Below are positions 51,697 to 60,083 of a stretch of DNA of 64,000 nucleotides, piece by piece (the first letter of the stretch is position 1; every line of letters begins with the position of its first letter). A program made the translations under genes and the position numbers. Below the pieces are notes generated by a model. The model saw only the letters and a list, made by a program, of their open reading frames with translations, ran no database searches and was not told where the DNA came from. The DNA is from an uncultured Prevotellaceae bacterium (lineage in GTDB: Bacteria > Bacteroidota > Bacteroidia > Bacteroidales > Bacteroidaceae), in contig CACZGH010000006.1 in NCBI GenBank assembly GCA_902780635.1, forward strand, positions 62,001-126,000, in the 5' to 3' direction.

Positions 51697-52581
51697 CTAG
51701 TCCACAAACCTCTTGAGTATATCATCGTAAGCCTCGATGCGGCGGTCGCGGAGGAAGGGCCACCAGCGGCGCACTTGCTCGCTATGGTCAAGATCCACTG
51801 TGATGACGGCCGCAGCCTCCTCGCTGTCACTGGCACGGTAGAGCAGCTCGCCCTGTGGTCCTGCCACAAAGCTGCTTCCCCAGAACTGGATGCCGTGGGT
51901 CTGGCCTGACGGGTCTGGCTCATAGCCCACACGGTTGACGGTGACCACAGGCAGACCATTGGCCACGGCATGCCCACGCTGCACGGTGGTCCATGCCTCC
52001 CGCTGGCGTTGCTGCTCCTCGGGTGTGTCGCTGCTCTCATAGCCGATGGCGGTGGGGTAGATGAGCAGGTCAGCGCCCTGCAGGGCCATCAAGCGGGCTG
52101 CCTCAGGGTACCACTGGTCCCAGCAGACAAGCACGCCGAGCCGCCCCACACTCGTGTCGATGGGGTGGAAGCCTATGTCGCCTGGGGTGAAGTAGAATTT
52201 CTCATAGTAAGCGGGGTCGTCGGGGATGTGCATCTTACGGTATCGCCCGGCGATAGTGCCGTCACGTTCCAGCACCACAGCGGTGTTGTGATATAGTCCA
52301 GGGGCACGACGCTCGAAAAGAGAGGTGACGATGACCACCCCCAACTCACGTGCCAACTGTCCGTAAAACTCGGTCGAGGGACCGGGTATCGGCTCGGCCA
52401 GGTCGAAGTGGTCTACCGACTCCACCTGGCAAAAGTAGAGCGCGTTGTGCAGTTCCTGCAAGACGATGAGTTGTGCGCCCTGCTGTGCCAAAAGGGTGAT
52501 ACCCTCGGCCAATCGCCGTTTGTTGTCTTCTATGTCACTGGTGTTATGCTGCTGGAGCAGTCCTATCTGAATGTTTCGCAT
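51697..52581 (-). CDS. aguB: N-carbamoylputrescine amidase
   Basis: A 294-residue nitrilase-superfamily enzyme that turns N-carbamoylputrescine into putrescine, carbon dioxide and ammonia. The catalytic triad is visible: E in LIVLQELHNALYF, K in YRKMHIPDDPAYYEKFYF, and C in GVLVCWDQWYPEAARLMAL. The conserved PGDIGFHPIDT and the end FLRDRRIEAYDDIL match AguB. It is divergent from aguA; together they convert agmatine to putrescine. A likely imperfect -7 (TATCTTCG) near 52630 is the only promoter hint. No arginine decarboxylase lies nearby. Confidence 0.94.
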   Translation of the reverse strand: MRNIQIGLLQQHNTSDIEDNKRRLAEGITLLAQQGAQLIVLQELHNALYFCQVESVDHFDLAEPIPGPSTEFYGQLARELGVVIVTSLFERRAPGLYHNTAVVLERDGTIAGRYRKMHIPDDPAYYEKFYFTPGDIGFHPIDTSVGRLGVLVCWDQWYPEAARLMALQGADLLIYPTAIGYESSDTPEEQQRQREAWTTVQRGHAVANGLPVVTVNRVGYEPDPSGQTHGIQFWGSSFVAGPQGELLYRASDSEEAAAVITVDLDHSEQVRRWWPFLRDRRIEAYDDILKRFVD

Positions 52582-52735
52582 TTTTTGTTGAGGGGTTGAA
52601 GTTGAAGGAGTGATTGATTATCTTTTGCGAAGATAATGGTTTTTGTATAGATGACCAAATTTTAACCATGGAAAATGAAAACACGTCAAAGATAGAAAAA
52701 ATACATCGAGTGAAACGTAATAAGTGAGACAGATG

Positions 52736-52767
52736 TTTGCAGGTATGGATACATTTTCATAACTTTG
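52736..52767 (+). promoter_or_regulatory. Promoter of aguA
   Basis: TTTG (52736-52739), exactly 20 bp, TAACTTTG (52760-52767), 52 bp before the aguA ATG. Confidence 0.72.
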
Positions 52768-52819
52768 GGCACCGAGATAAGAGAACGTTCAAAAATACTG
52801 TAAAAAAGTTCCTCGACTT

Positions 52820-53866
52820 ATGACAGACAACCTATCCCAACTTTATATGCCGGCAGAATGGCAGCGCCAGTGGGCGGTACAACTTACCTGGCCGCACGAA
52901 GACACCGACTGGTGTTATTGTTTAGACGATATCACTCAGACTTTCATCGAGTTGGCAGAAGTCATCACCCGTTATGAACGGCTGATCATCGTCACACCCC
53001 ACCGTGAGAAAGTGAAAACCCTGCTCTCCGAAAGGCTGACCAAAGAGGCGATGAACTGTATCCTCTGGTGTGAGTGCCCCACCGATGACACATGGGCGCG
53101 CGACCACGGTGCCATCACCCTCCTCAGCCGTGACGGCGACCCCTCTGCCACACGGTTGCTCGACTTCCATTTTAATGGATGGGGCTTGAAGTTCCCGTCG
53201 TCGAAAGACAATGCCATCAACCGCGCTTTAGTGGCTCAGGGCCTTCTGACCGCCCCAATGGAAGACCATGACGACTTTGTGCTGGAAGGTGGCTCCATAG
53301 AGAGCGACGGCCAGGGCACCATCTTCACCACCAGCCAGTGCCTGTTGGCACCCCATCGCAATCAGCCGCTCACCCGTGAGGAGATCGCGGAGCAACTGCG
53401 CCTGCGTCTCCATGCCCACCGTGTCGTATGGCTCGACCATGGCTCGCTGGTCGGTGACGACACCGACGGACATATCGACACCATCGTGCGCTGTGCCCCT
53501 GATGACACGCTGGTCTATGTGGGATGCGACGATGCCGATGACGTGCAATATGAGGATTTCCTGGCCCTGGAACAACAGTTGCGCTGTCTGCGCACCACGG
53601 ATGGCCGTCCATACCGGTTGCTGCGGCTACCCATGCCCGCTCCTGTCTATGAGGACGACTATCGTCTGCCTGCTACCTATGCCAACTTTCTGATTATCAA
53701 CGATGCTGTCATCGTGCCGTCATACGCCCAGCCAGAGAGCGACGCCCTCGCCGCCGACATCATCGGCCAGGCCTTCCCCGGCCGTGAGATTATCAGCATC
53801 GATGCCAGCACCGTGGTCAGACAACATGGTTCACTGCACTGCCTGACCATGCAGTATGCAGAGTAA
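52820..53866 (+). CDS. aguA: Agmatine deiminase
   Basis: A 348-residue peptidyl-arginine-deiminase-type enzyme that hydrolyses agmatine to N-carbamoylputrescine. The signatures are QLTWPHEDTDW near 27, DDTWARDHGAITLL near 93, FVLEGGSIESDGQGT near 154, DDTDGHIDTIVR near 213 (catalytic H and D), and GSLHCLTMQ near 338 with the nucleophilic cysteine close to the C-terminus. It works with the divergently transcribed aguB. Own promoter upstream. Confidence 0.95.
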   Translation: MTDNLSQLYMPAEWQRQWAVQLTWPHEDTDWCYCLDDITQTFIELAEVITRYERLIIVTPHREKVKTLLSERLTKEAMNCILWCECPTDDTWARDHGAITLLSRDGDPSATRLLDFHFNGWGLKFPSSKDNAINRALVAQGLLTAPMEDHDDFVLEGGSIESDGQGTIFTTSQCLLAPHRNQPLTREEIAEQLRLRLHAHRVVWLDHGSLVGDDTDGHIDTIVRCAPDDTLVYVGCDDADDVQYEDFLALEQQLRCLRTTDGRPYRLLRLPMPAPVYEDDYRLPATYANFLIINDAVIVPSYAQPESDALAADIIGQAFPGREIISIDASTVVRQHGSLHCLTMQYAE

Positions 53867-54030
53867 AACTTTGTAGATGAAACGGTTGTAGAATCAAGGT
53901 GATGATGCGAGATTTTTTACAATTTCGTTAATATCGTGCTGATACCATTGGAGCATTTCATTTTTTTTCCTAAATTTACAGCCGAAACGGAAACAATGAT
54001 TCCTATCATTTTAACCAAATTCCATAAAAT

Positions 54031-54333
54031 ATGAAAAGCAAAAAAGTCATGATGATGGTATGTGCCATGGTGGCACTGCTCGCCTTCGAGGCATGTAAGA
54101 AAGAAGTGTCGGTGGAGAAACTCCGCCAGTCATTCGTCGAGTCGGTGGTCGCTGAACAGAGAGACAGTGGCAACACCCTGACTGTCGATACCTTCTTCCT
54201 GAACAAAACCACTGGAGACAACTTCGCTGGAGAACTCCGTGGGCACGTCAACGACACGACAGAAGTGGTCTACGACCTCAGCGTGGTGGACGAGGGAGAA
54301 GACTTGTCCCTCGAGTGGAACCTGCGTGAATAA
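54031..54333 (+). CDS. Small hypothetical lipoprotein
   Basis: A 100-residue product. MKSKKVMMMVCAMVALLAFEACKKE looks like a lipoprotein signal peptide with a lipobox-like FEAC; the mature part is about 78 residues, acidic, ending EDLSLEWNLRE. I do not recognise a family. It precedes the GH5 gene by 79 bp on the same strand. A weak -7-like TAAATTTA lies at 53972-53979. Coding use and the signal peptide support a real gene. Confidence 0.65.
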   Translation: MKSKKVMMMVCAMVALLAFEACKKEVSVEKLRQSFVESVVAEQRDSGNTLTVDTFFLNKTTGDNFAGELRGHVNDTTEVVYDLSVVDEGEDLSLEWNLRE

Positions 54334-54412
54334 TAGTTGATGTAATGGCTTAACTACATGTCTTCTTCACTCCTCGAAAGTGGAGCATGACAGAGACTTA
54401 AAAGATACGAAA

Positions 54413-56095
54413 ATGAGAAAGATCTTTTTGCTGGCACTACTGTCACTGATGGCAGGAGCCGGACAGGCACAAACCATCGCTCCTGACAAGGAGGGGATGG
54501 AGCAAAGTGCCCAGGAGTGGACCAAAGAAGTGGTGATGGGGTGGAACCTCGGCAACTCACTGGAATGTCCGAACAATGAGACTGAGTGGGGCAACCCCAA
54601 GACCACCAAGGCGATGATACACACCGTGGCCGAGGCAGGGTTTAATGCCATTCGCATCCCGGTGAGGTGGATCAACCATGTGACCAACCAGACCGACATG
54701 GCCATCAACGCCGCCTGGCTGGAAAGGGTGAAAGAAGTGGTGGACTGGTGCTTGGAGGAGGATATGTATGTGATCATCAACACACACCATGAGGAATGGC
54801 TCGACCGTAACCCCTTCTACAGCAAGCAGGTGGAGAATAATCGAAAGTTGGCCGCCCTGTGGACCAACATCGCCACTTACTTCCGCGACTATGGAGAGAA
54901 ACTGATCTTCGCCGGCACCAATGAGACGACCGTCAACTGGGCAGCGCCCAACGCTGAACAGCAGACGGTGCAGAACAGTTACAACCAGACGTTCGTGGAT
55001 GCCGTGCGAGAGACGGGTGGCAAGAACTACTACCGCAACCTCGTGGTGCAGACATTCGCCTGCAGCCCTTATCATGGTCTGAATGGATTCACCATCCCCG
55101 ACGACAAGGTGGAGGGAAGACTGAGCGTGGAGTTCCATTACTACGACCCCTATGAATATTGCGGCAATTGCACTTATTATTATTGGGGCAACGCCTATAA
55201 GGACAAAGGTAAGATCCTGACCAGCAGCACCGAACAGACCATCACCAACCTCTTCAACCAGATACGCAACACCTGGGGGAAGAAAGGCCTGGGCGTGGTG
55301 ATGGGAGAGTATGGCGTGGCCAACCACTTCACCGAGGACGACAAGGAGACACAGATGGAGAATATGCAGTATTATCTCAAATGTGTGGTCTCGGAGGCTC
55401 GTGAGCATGGGTTTGCCGCCTTCGTATGGGACAACAACGCTTTCAACAACGGGCCGGAGAATTTCGGCATCTTCAAAAGATGGCAGAACATGGCGGTGGG
55501 CAACACCTATTTCCTGAAAGGTATTACCGAAGGTGCCGGAGCGGAATACAAGGAACCTGATAACCCTGGTGAAGACCCTGATGCAGGAAAAGAAGGGGTG
55601 ACTTTCTGGGAGGGCGACGCGGTGCTCGACTGGGGCAATGGTTTGCAACTGACGATACCCGCATCGGTCTTTGAGGGAAAGGGAGATGACGTGCAACTGG
55701 TGATGTATTACACACAGGAATATACCGACTATGATGACCTCCAACTCTTTTATGGCGACTGGAGCTCGATGGTGACTTTCCGTGTGGGGGAGGCTGAGTT
55801 TACGGGCGATTTCATCCCCAGCAGCTATTATGCCACAGGGACGGGCATCGACCACATCACCCCGATCTCTTTTAGCAAGAGTGTCTTGAACACCATCTTG
55901 CAACGGGGCGTCGTCGTTCAGGGACATGGCATCCGACTCACCAAAGTAGTGCTGACCTCTCCCTCCGGCGTGCGGGAGATGACAGCAGGAGTCTCCTCTG
56001 ATGGCCACTTCTATACCCTGGATGGGAAGAAGGTCGTAAAACCCTTACACAAAGGCGTTTATATCCAGAATGGAAAGAAGAGAGTCATTCACTAA
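54413..56095 (+). CDS. Secreted GH5 endoglucanase-type enzyme
   Basis: A 560-residue secreted glycoside hydrolase family 5 enzyme, probably an endo-glucanase of the GH5_2/GH5_4 type. The signal peptide is MRKIFLLALLSLMAGAGQAQ. The barrel (about 25-380) shows MGWNLGNSLECP, FNAIRIPVRW, INTHHEEW, the acid/base E171 in AGTNETTVNW and the nucleophile E299 in VMGEYGVANHF. A linker and a beta-sandwich domain (about 390-540) follow. The end YTLDGKKVVKPLHKG is the Prevotella-type C-terminal tail, possibly used for sorting or anchoring. The ATG at 54413 begins the signal peptide. Confidence 0.9.
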   Translation: MRKIFLLALLSLMAGAGQAQTIAPDKEGMEQSAQEWTKEVVMGWNLGNSLECPNNETEWGNPKTTKAMIHTVAEAGFNAIRIPVRWINHVTNQTDMAINAAWLERVKEVVDWCLEEDMYVIINTHHEEWLDRNPFYSKQVENNRKLAALWTNIATYFRDYGEKLIFAGTNETTVNWAAPNAEQQTVQNSYNQTFVDAVRETGGKNYYRNLVVQTFACSPYHGLNGFTIPDDKVEGRLSVEFHYYDPYEYCGNCTYYYWGNAYKDKGKILTSSTEQTITNLFNQIRNTWGKKGLGVVMGEYGVANHFTEDDKETQMENMQYYLKCVVSEAREHGFAAFVWDNNAFNNGPENFGIFKRWQNMAVGNTYFLKGITEGAGAEYKEPDNPGEDPDAGKEGVTFWEGDAVLDWGNGLQLTIPASVFEGKGDDVQLVMYYTQEYTDYDDLQLFYGDWSSMVTFRVGEAEFTGDFIPSSYYATGTGIDHITPISFSKSVLNTILQRGVVVQGHGIRLTKVVLTSPSGVREMTAGVSSDGHFYTLDGKKVVKPLHKGVYIQNGKKRVIH

Positions 56096-56110
56096 AACCA
56101 TCTTGACAGG

Positions 56111-57037
56111 ATGAAAAAAGCGATATGGGCCATCGTTCTGATGGCAATGATAGCAGGCGCGTTGTACACAGGTTGCCGTAATAGACAACAGCAGGCGAAT
56201 GGACAGGACTCCATCACGCAGACATTCCTCAATGGCAGCGACGCTTCGGGGGTGGAGAGCACCACGGCAGAGAATAACGAAGCTGCGGCAAAGAAGAAGA
56301 AATGGCCTAAGGGCATGGAGATACCCGCTCCGATGACTGGCACGGCGGAACAACTGCTGCGGCGTGACGGCTATACCACGTCGTACAACAAAGACCGCAA
56401 GATACCCAACTGGGTGGCGTGGCATCTGACCGCTGCTCACAGCAAAGGTGACAGTCAGCGTGACGATATGATGTTCACGGAGGATGAGGACGTGCCGTAC
56501 CCTCGTGCCACCGACGATGACTACTACAACTCCCGTTATGACCGTGGCCATATGTGTCCGGCAGGTGACAACAAATGGGACCGACGGGCACAGATGCAGA
56601 CATTCTTGTTCACAAACATCTGTCCGCAGAACCATGGACTGAACAAAGGCGACTGGAACGATCTGGAAATACAGTGCCGTTACTGGGCAAGGGCACTGGG
56701 CGATATCTATATCGTGACAGGGCCGGTGTTTTATCATGGGGTGCAGAAAACCATCGGCAGGCACCAAGTGGCGGTGCCCGACGCTTTCTTCAAGGTGCTG
56801 CTCTGCGACCGTGGAAAGGCTAAAGCCATCGGCTTCATCTATCCCAACAGGGGTGGGCACAAGAAGATGAAAGAGTATGTGTGCCCGGTGGATGAGATAG
56901 AACGCATCACTGGCATCGATTTCTTCCCTGCTTTGGACGACAGGGTGGAGAATGTGGTCGAGGCGGAAGAGGAACAAAAAATGATTGACGACTGGCAAGT
57001 CTACAAGGCCAAATCATACAGGAATTATTCAAAATGA
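56111..57037 (+). CDS. Secreted DNA/RNA non-specific endonuclease
   Basis: A 308-residue exported nuclease of the beta-beta-alpha metal family. The N-terminus has a signal sequence with a possible lipobox (GALYTGC). The active site reads YDRGHMCPAGDNKW near 147 (DRGH, catalytic H), and MQTFLFTNICPQNHGLNKGDWNDLE near 170 contains the metal-binding N. It would degrade DNA or RNA in the periplasm or at the surface. It follows the GH5 gene by 15 bp, so co-transcription is likely, though there is no functional link. Confidence 0.9.
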   Translation: MKKAIWAIVLMAMIAGALYTGCRNRQQQANGQDSITQTFLNGSDASGVESTTAENNEAAAKKKKWPKGMEIPAPMTGTAEQLLRRDGYTTSYNKDRKIPNWVAWHLTAAHSKGDSQRDDMMFTEDEDVPYPRATDDDYYNSRYDRGHMCPAGDNKWDRRAQMQTFLFTNICPQNHGLNKGDWNDLEIQCRYWARALGDIYIVTGPVFYHGVQKTIGRHQVAVPDAFFKVLLCDRGKAKAIGFIYPNRGGHKKMKEYVCPVDEIERITGIDFFPALDDRVENVVEAEEEQKMIDDWQVYKAKSYRNYSK

Positions 57038-57070
57038 GAGGAAAAATTTCCTCAGGTGAAAAAAAATCAT

Positions 57071-57078
57071 TATCTTTG
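57071..57078 (+). promoter_or_regulatory. Putative -7 element of the Nif3 gene
   Basis: TATCTTTG, 21 bp before the ATG at 57100, with a near-match TTTC at the 20-bp distance. Confidence 0.5.
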
Positions 57079-57099
57079 CACACTCATTTTTAACTAAGC

Positions 57100-57936
57100 A
57101 TGGCTCAACACCTTAACTCATCTGTTGAGCAAATGCTAAACTTGAAAAGCGTGAAAATAGAAGAAGTGGTGAATGCCCTTGAACGATTCGCGCCTCTGCC
57201 CTTGCAGGAAGACTTCGATAATGCCGGCCTGCAAGTAGGATTGACAGAGACGGAAGTATCAGGGGCATTATTGTGTCTTGACGTGACGGAGAAAGTGCTG
57301 GATGAGGCCATCGCACTGGGGTGCAATCTCGTGGTGTCGCACCATCCGTTAGTATTCCGTGCCCTGAAAAGGGTGTCGGACTCCAACTATGTGCAGCGAT
57401 GTGTCATCAAGGCCATCAAGCACGATATCACCATCGTGTCGATGCATACCAATATGGACAATGCACTGGACGGGGTGAACTTCAAAATAGCAGAGAAAAT
57501 GGGGCTGCAAGGGGTACACTTTTTCGCCCAAAAGACCGTAGGCGACATCGAGGGCGGCAGTGGCGTCGTCGGTGACCTGCCAGTGCCCATGGACGCCCGT
57601 GACTTCATCTCCATGCTGAAGACCACTTTCGGTGTGGCGTGCGTCGAGGCCAACGAGTTGCTGGCCCGTCCCATACGACGGGTGGCCATCTGCGGTGGGG
57701 CAGGGGCTTTCCTGCTCAGCGACGCCATCCGTGAGGGGGCCGATGCCTTCGTGACGGGAGAGATGCACTACCACGACTACTTCGACCATGAGCAGGAGGT
57801 GCAGATTTGCGTCATCGGCCACTACCAGAGCGAACAATACACTAAAGAGATATTCCAATCTATCATTGAGGAGAGATGTGAGGGAGTGAAATGCTATCAA
57901 AGCTCCGTCAACACCAATCCCATCAATTATTTCTAA
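57100..57936 (+). CDS. Nif3-like dinuclear metal centre protein
   Basis: A 278-residue Nif3/YqfO family protein, a hexameric dinuclear metal protein whose biochemical role is not settled (some are annotated as GTP cyclohydrolase I type 2). NAGLQVGLTETEVSGALLCLDVTEKVLDEAI, VVSHHPLVFRALKRV (metal ligands) and SMHTNMDNALDGVN are the N-terminal hallmarks; ICGGAGAFLLSDAIREGADAFVTGEMHYHD and GHYQSEQYTKE complete the second half. An ATG at 57133 is also a possible start. The zinc-ribbon gene follows 5 bp later; this pairing is common in Bacteroidota. Confidence 0.92.
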   Translation: MAQHLNSSVEQMLNLKSVKIEEVVNALERFAPLPLQEDFDNAGLQVGLTETEVSGALLCLDVTEKVLDEAIALGCNLVVSHHPLVFRALKRVSDSNYVQRCVIKAIKHDITIVSMHTNMDNALDGVNFKIAEKMGLQGVHFFAQKTVGDIEGGSGVVGDLPVPMDARDFISMLKTTFGVACVEANELLARPIRRVAICGGAGAFLLSDAIREGADAFVTGEMHYHDYFDHEQEVQICVIGHYQSEQYTKEIFQSIIEERCEGVKCYQSSVNTNPINYF

Positions 57937-57941
57937 AAAAC

Positions 57942-58766
57942 ATGGCAAAAAAAGAACCTACAGAAATGTCGGTCGAGGACAAGCTGAAAGCATTGTATCA
58001 GCTGCAGACCACACTCTCGGCCATTGACGAGAAAAGAGCACTGAGAGGCGAACTGCCTCTTGAAGTTCAGGACCTGGAAGATGAAATCGAGGGCCTCTCT
58101 ACACGTATTGAGAAGATTCAGAATGAGATCGAAGAGTTCCGTACGGCCATCTCACAGAAAAAGGCTGACATCGCAGAGGCTGAGGCCAGCGTGGCACGTT
58201 ATCAGACACAGCTCAACGATGTGAAGAACAACCGCGAGTATGATATGCTCAACAAGGAAATTGAGTTCCAGACCTTGGAGATAGAGTTGTGCAACAAGAA
58301 AATACGTGAGGCTCTCGTCAGAATCGATGAGCGCACCGCAGTGTTGGAGCAGAACCAGGAACAGGTGAGAGACCGCCGGGTGGCTCTGGAGGAAAAGAAG
58401 AGCGAGCTGGACGAGATCATGCAGGAGACCCGTGAAGAGGAGGAGAAACTGAAGGAGAAGGCTAAAGAGCTCGAACTGAAGATTGAGCCGCGCCTGCTGA
58501 TGAGTTTCAAGCGCATCCGTAAGAACGCACGCAATGGTCTGGGCGTGGTCTATGTGCAGCGTGACGCCTGTGGTGGCTGTTTCAACAAAATCCCGCCACA
58601 GCGGCAGTTGGACATCAAGATGCACAAGAAAATCATCGTCTGTGAGTATTGTGGACGCATCATGATCGATCCCGAACTGGCTGGTGTCAACACCGCAACC
58701 GAGGAGAAGCCCAAGACCAAGCGCGCCTCACGCAGCCGCAAAAAGGCAGAAGAGACCGAGGGCTAA
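57942..58766 (+). CDS. C4-type zinc-ribbon coiled-coil protein
   Basis: A 274-residue protein: a long antiparallel coiled coil (about 5-200; many E, K, L and Q) and a C4 zinc ribbon near the end (ACGGCFNKIPPQ, then VCEYCGRIMI), as in the CT398/zf-RING_7 family. Reported relatives bind membranes, export machinery or RNA polymerase; the role here is unknown. A basic tail (KTKRASRSRKKAE) ends the protein. The ATG at 57942 is taken; the longer frame overlaps nif3. It sits 5 bp after nif3. Confidence 0.87.
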   Translation: MAKKEPTEMSVEDKLKALYQLQTTLSAIDEKRALRGELPLEVQDLEDEIEGLSTRIEKIQNEIEEFRTAISQKKADIAEAEASVARYQTQLNDVKNNREYDMLNKEIEFQTLEIELCNKKIREALVRIDERTAVLEQNQEQVRDRRVALEEKKSELDEIMQETREEEEKLKEKAKELELKIEPRLLMSFKRIRKNARNGLGVVYVQRDACGGCFNKIPPQRQLDIKMHKKIIVCEYCGRIMIDPELAGVNTATEEKPKTKRASRSRKKAEETEG

Positions 58767-58823
58767 TGCTCAACGAAAGGACTTGATCCTTTAGTTTTAT
58801 ATTTTTATACCCTTGCGGCTTCA

Positions 58824-58861
58824 TTTCTCTTGTGCGGCCTAAATAGACCGCACAAGAGAAA
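58824..58861. repeat. 14-bp inverted repeat upstream of the transposase gene
   Basis: TTTCTCTTGTGCGG and CCGCACAAGAGAAA flank a 10-nt loop. It lies 57 bp after the zinc-ribbon stop and could act as a terminator, but no T-run follows, and it is also at the left edge of the RAYT gene. Confidence 0.6.
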
Positions 58862-58862
58862 A

Positions 58863-58975
58863 CCATCTGAAACCATCTATTTTTGATTGATAGATGAAGA
58901 AAGGGAGAGTCTTACGAATACGAAGTCGGGACAGCCATCTGAAACCATCTATTTCTGATTGATAGATGAAGAAAG
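58863..58975 (+). repeat. Duplicated leader hairpin of the transposase gene
   Basis: A 41-bp segment occurs twice, 72 bp apart (58863-58903 and 58935-58975), with about one mismatch. Each copy holds CATCTAT-N9-ATAGATG, an inverted repeat able to form a hairpin. In copy B the ATG inside the right arm is the predicted start of the transposase; in copy A the same ATG opens a 22-codon upstream frame that stops just before it. Such a hairpin could hide the start codon. Confidence 0.72.
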
Positions 58976-59985
58976 AGACCTTTGAGCAGCAGAAAACTTT
59001 TGCGGGAGATAAAATCCCGTCGATGTCGCGCCGAAAGGTGGGGCATGACTATCAGCAAAGGCAGATCTATATGATCACGATGGTCACGGAAGGCCGTCGG
59101 CCGTTGTTGGGGAAGGTAGTAGGCAAAAGTGACGGACTGAAAGGTACGCCCGAAGAGCCGCATGTGGTACTGACAGAGCTAGGAGAACAGGTAGCCCACA
59201 ATTGGCATGACATCGCCACCCGCTATCCACAAATAGAGGTGCTGGCCCTGCAGATGATGCCCGACCATTTTCATGGCATCCTTTTTGTCAAGGAGCATAT
59301 AGAAAGGCCTTTAGGCAAGGTGCTCCTTGGTTTCAAGCAGGGCTGCAACAAGGCCTTTCGTTCCCTCGTTCCGTATGTTGCTGTATTACAGCAACAAACA
59401 CGACAGCCCGACCGCAAGCACGGCCTCCTTTTTGAGCGCAGCTTCAACGACAAGCTGCTTCTGATGCCGGGCCAGCTGCAGCGATGGTATGACTACTTGG
59501 CCGACAACCCCCGCCGTTTATTGATGAAGCGAGAGCACCCTGACCTCTTCCGCGTCCAGAGAGACCTGAAGATAGGCTCTCTGTCCTTCTCTGCCATTGG
59601 CAATCGTTTCTTGCTCCAGAGGCCGTCGCTGCTGCAGGTGCAGTGCTCGCGCCGCCTGACAGAGGAGGAGATACGTGCCAGAGTGGATGGTTATCTGAAT
59701 GCTGCGGCCCAAGGCGCTGTCTTGGTGTCGCCCTCCATCTCTCCAGGAGAGAAAGCGGTGATGCGGGCCGCTTTCGATCGAGGTTTTCCCCTTATCATTT
59801 TACAAGAAAATGGCTTCACCGACTTGGCGAAGCCTGGTGGCCAACGCATGGAAGCCTGCGCCGAAGGGCGACTATTGATATTGGCTCCCTGGCAGCACCA
59901 TAACGAACGCGTCACCATCAGCAGAGACCAATGCCTCTCGCTCAACGAGATGGCTCGGCTGCTATGTGAAAGCCACTTTTGCTAA
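58966..59985 (+). CDS. REP-associated Y1 transposase with DprA-like C-terminal domain
   Basis: A 339-residue protein of the IS200-like Y1 (HUH) transposase/RAYT type, a single-strand DNA endonuclease that acts on hairpins. The HUH motif is H101-F-H103 in MMPDHFHGILF; the catalytic tyrosine is Y175 or Y177 in QRWYDYLADNPRRLL. After about residue 210, a second Rossmann-like domain resembles DprA/LOG proteins (GAVLVSPSISPGEKAVMRAAF, FPLIILQENG, then LSLNEMARLL). One palindrome GTTGCTGT-N3-ACAGCAAC lies in its own coding sequence at residues 138-143; two more are elsewhere in the window. Start may be later (M at 59023). Confidence 0.82.
   Translation: MKKETFEQQKTFAGDKIPSMSRRKVGHDYQQRQIYMITMVTEGRRPLLGKVVGKSDGLKGTPEEPHVVLTELGEQVAHNWHDIATRYPQIEVLALQMMPDHFHGILFVKEHIERPLGKVLLGFKQGCNKAFRSLVPYVAVLQQQTRQPDRKHGLLFERSFNDKLLLMPGQLQRWYDYLADNPRRLLMKREHPDLFRVQRDLKIGSLSFSAIGNRFLLQRPSLLQVQCSRRLTEEEIRARVDGYLNAAAQGAVLVSPSISPGEKAVMRAAFDRGFPLIILQENGFTDLAKPGGQRMEACAEGRLLILAPWQHHNERVTISRDQCLSLNEMARLLCESHFC
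59377..59395. repeat. REP-like palindrome, copy 3, inside the transposase gene
   Basis: GTTGCTGT, 3-nt spacer, ACAGCAAC, in frame within the coding region between the HUH motif and the catalytic tyrosine. It shares CCGTAT on the left with copy 1. Confidence 0.8.
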
Positions 59986-59999
59986 AAAATCATAATAGT

Positions 60000-60030
60000 T
60001 TTGACATGTCGGAAATTTTGATTATTTTTG
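60000..60030 (+). promoter_or_regulatory. Promoter of aldA
   Basis: TTTG (60000-60003), 19 bp, TATTTTTG (60023-60030), 53 bp before the ATG. Confidence 0.68.
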
Positions 60031-60083
60031 TGCAATTATTAGGAAAACACTTAAATTAATTGTCAAACTAAAGCAAATACCGA

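Noticed and set aside
54557-56008. A 483-codon minus-strand frame opposite the GH5 gene
   Set aside because: Antisense shadow of GH5, which has a signal peptide and both catalytic glutamates.
58824-58861. Standard rho-independent terminator for the zinc-ribbon gene
   Set aside because: The stem is strong but there is no T-run on the plus strand, so it was listed as an inverted repeat instead.
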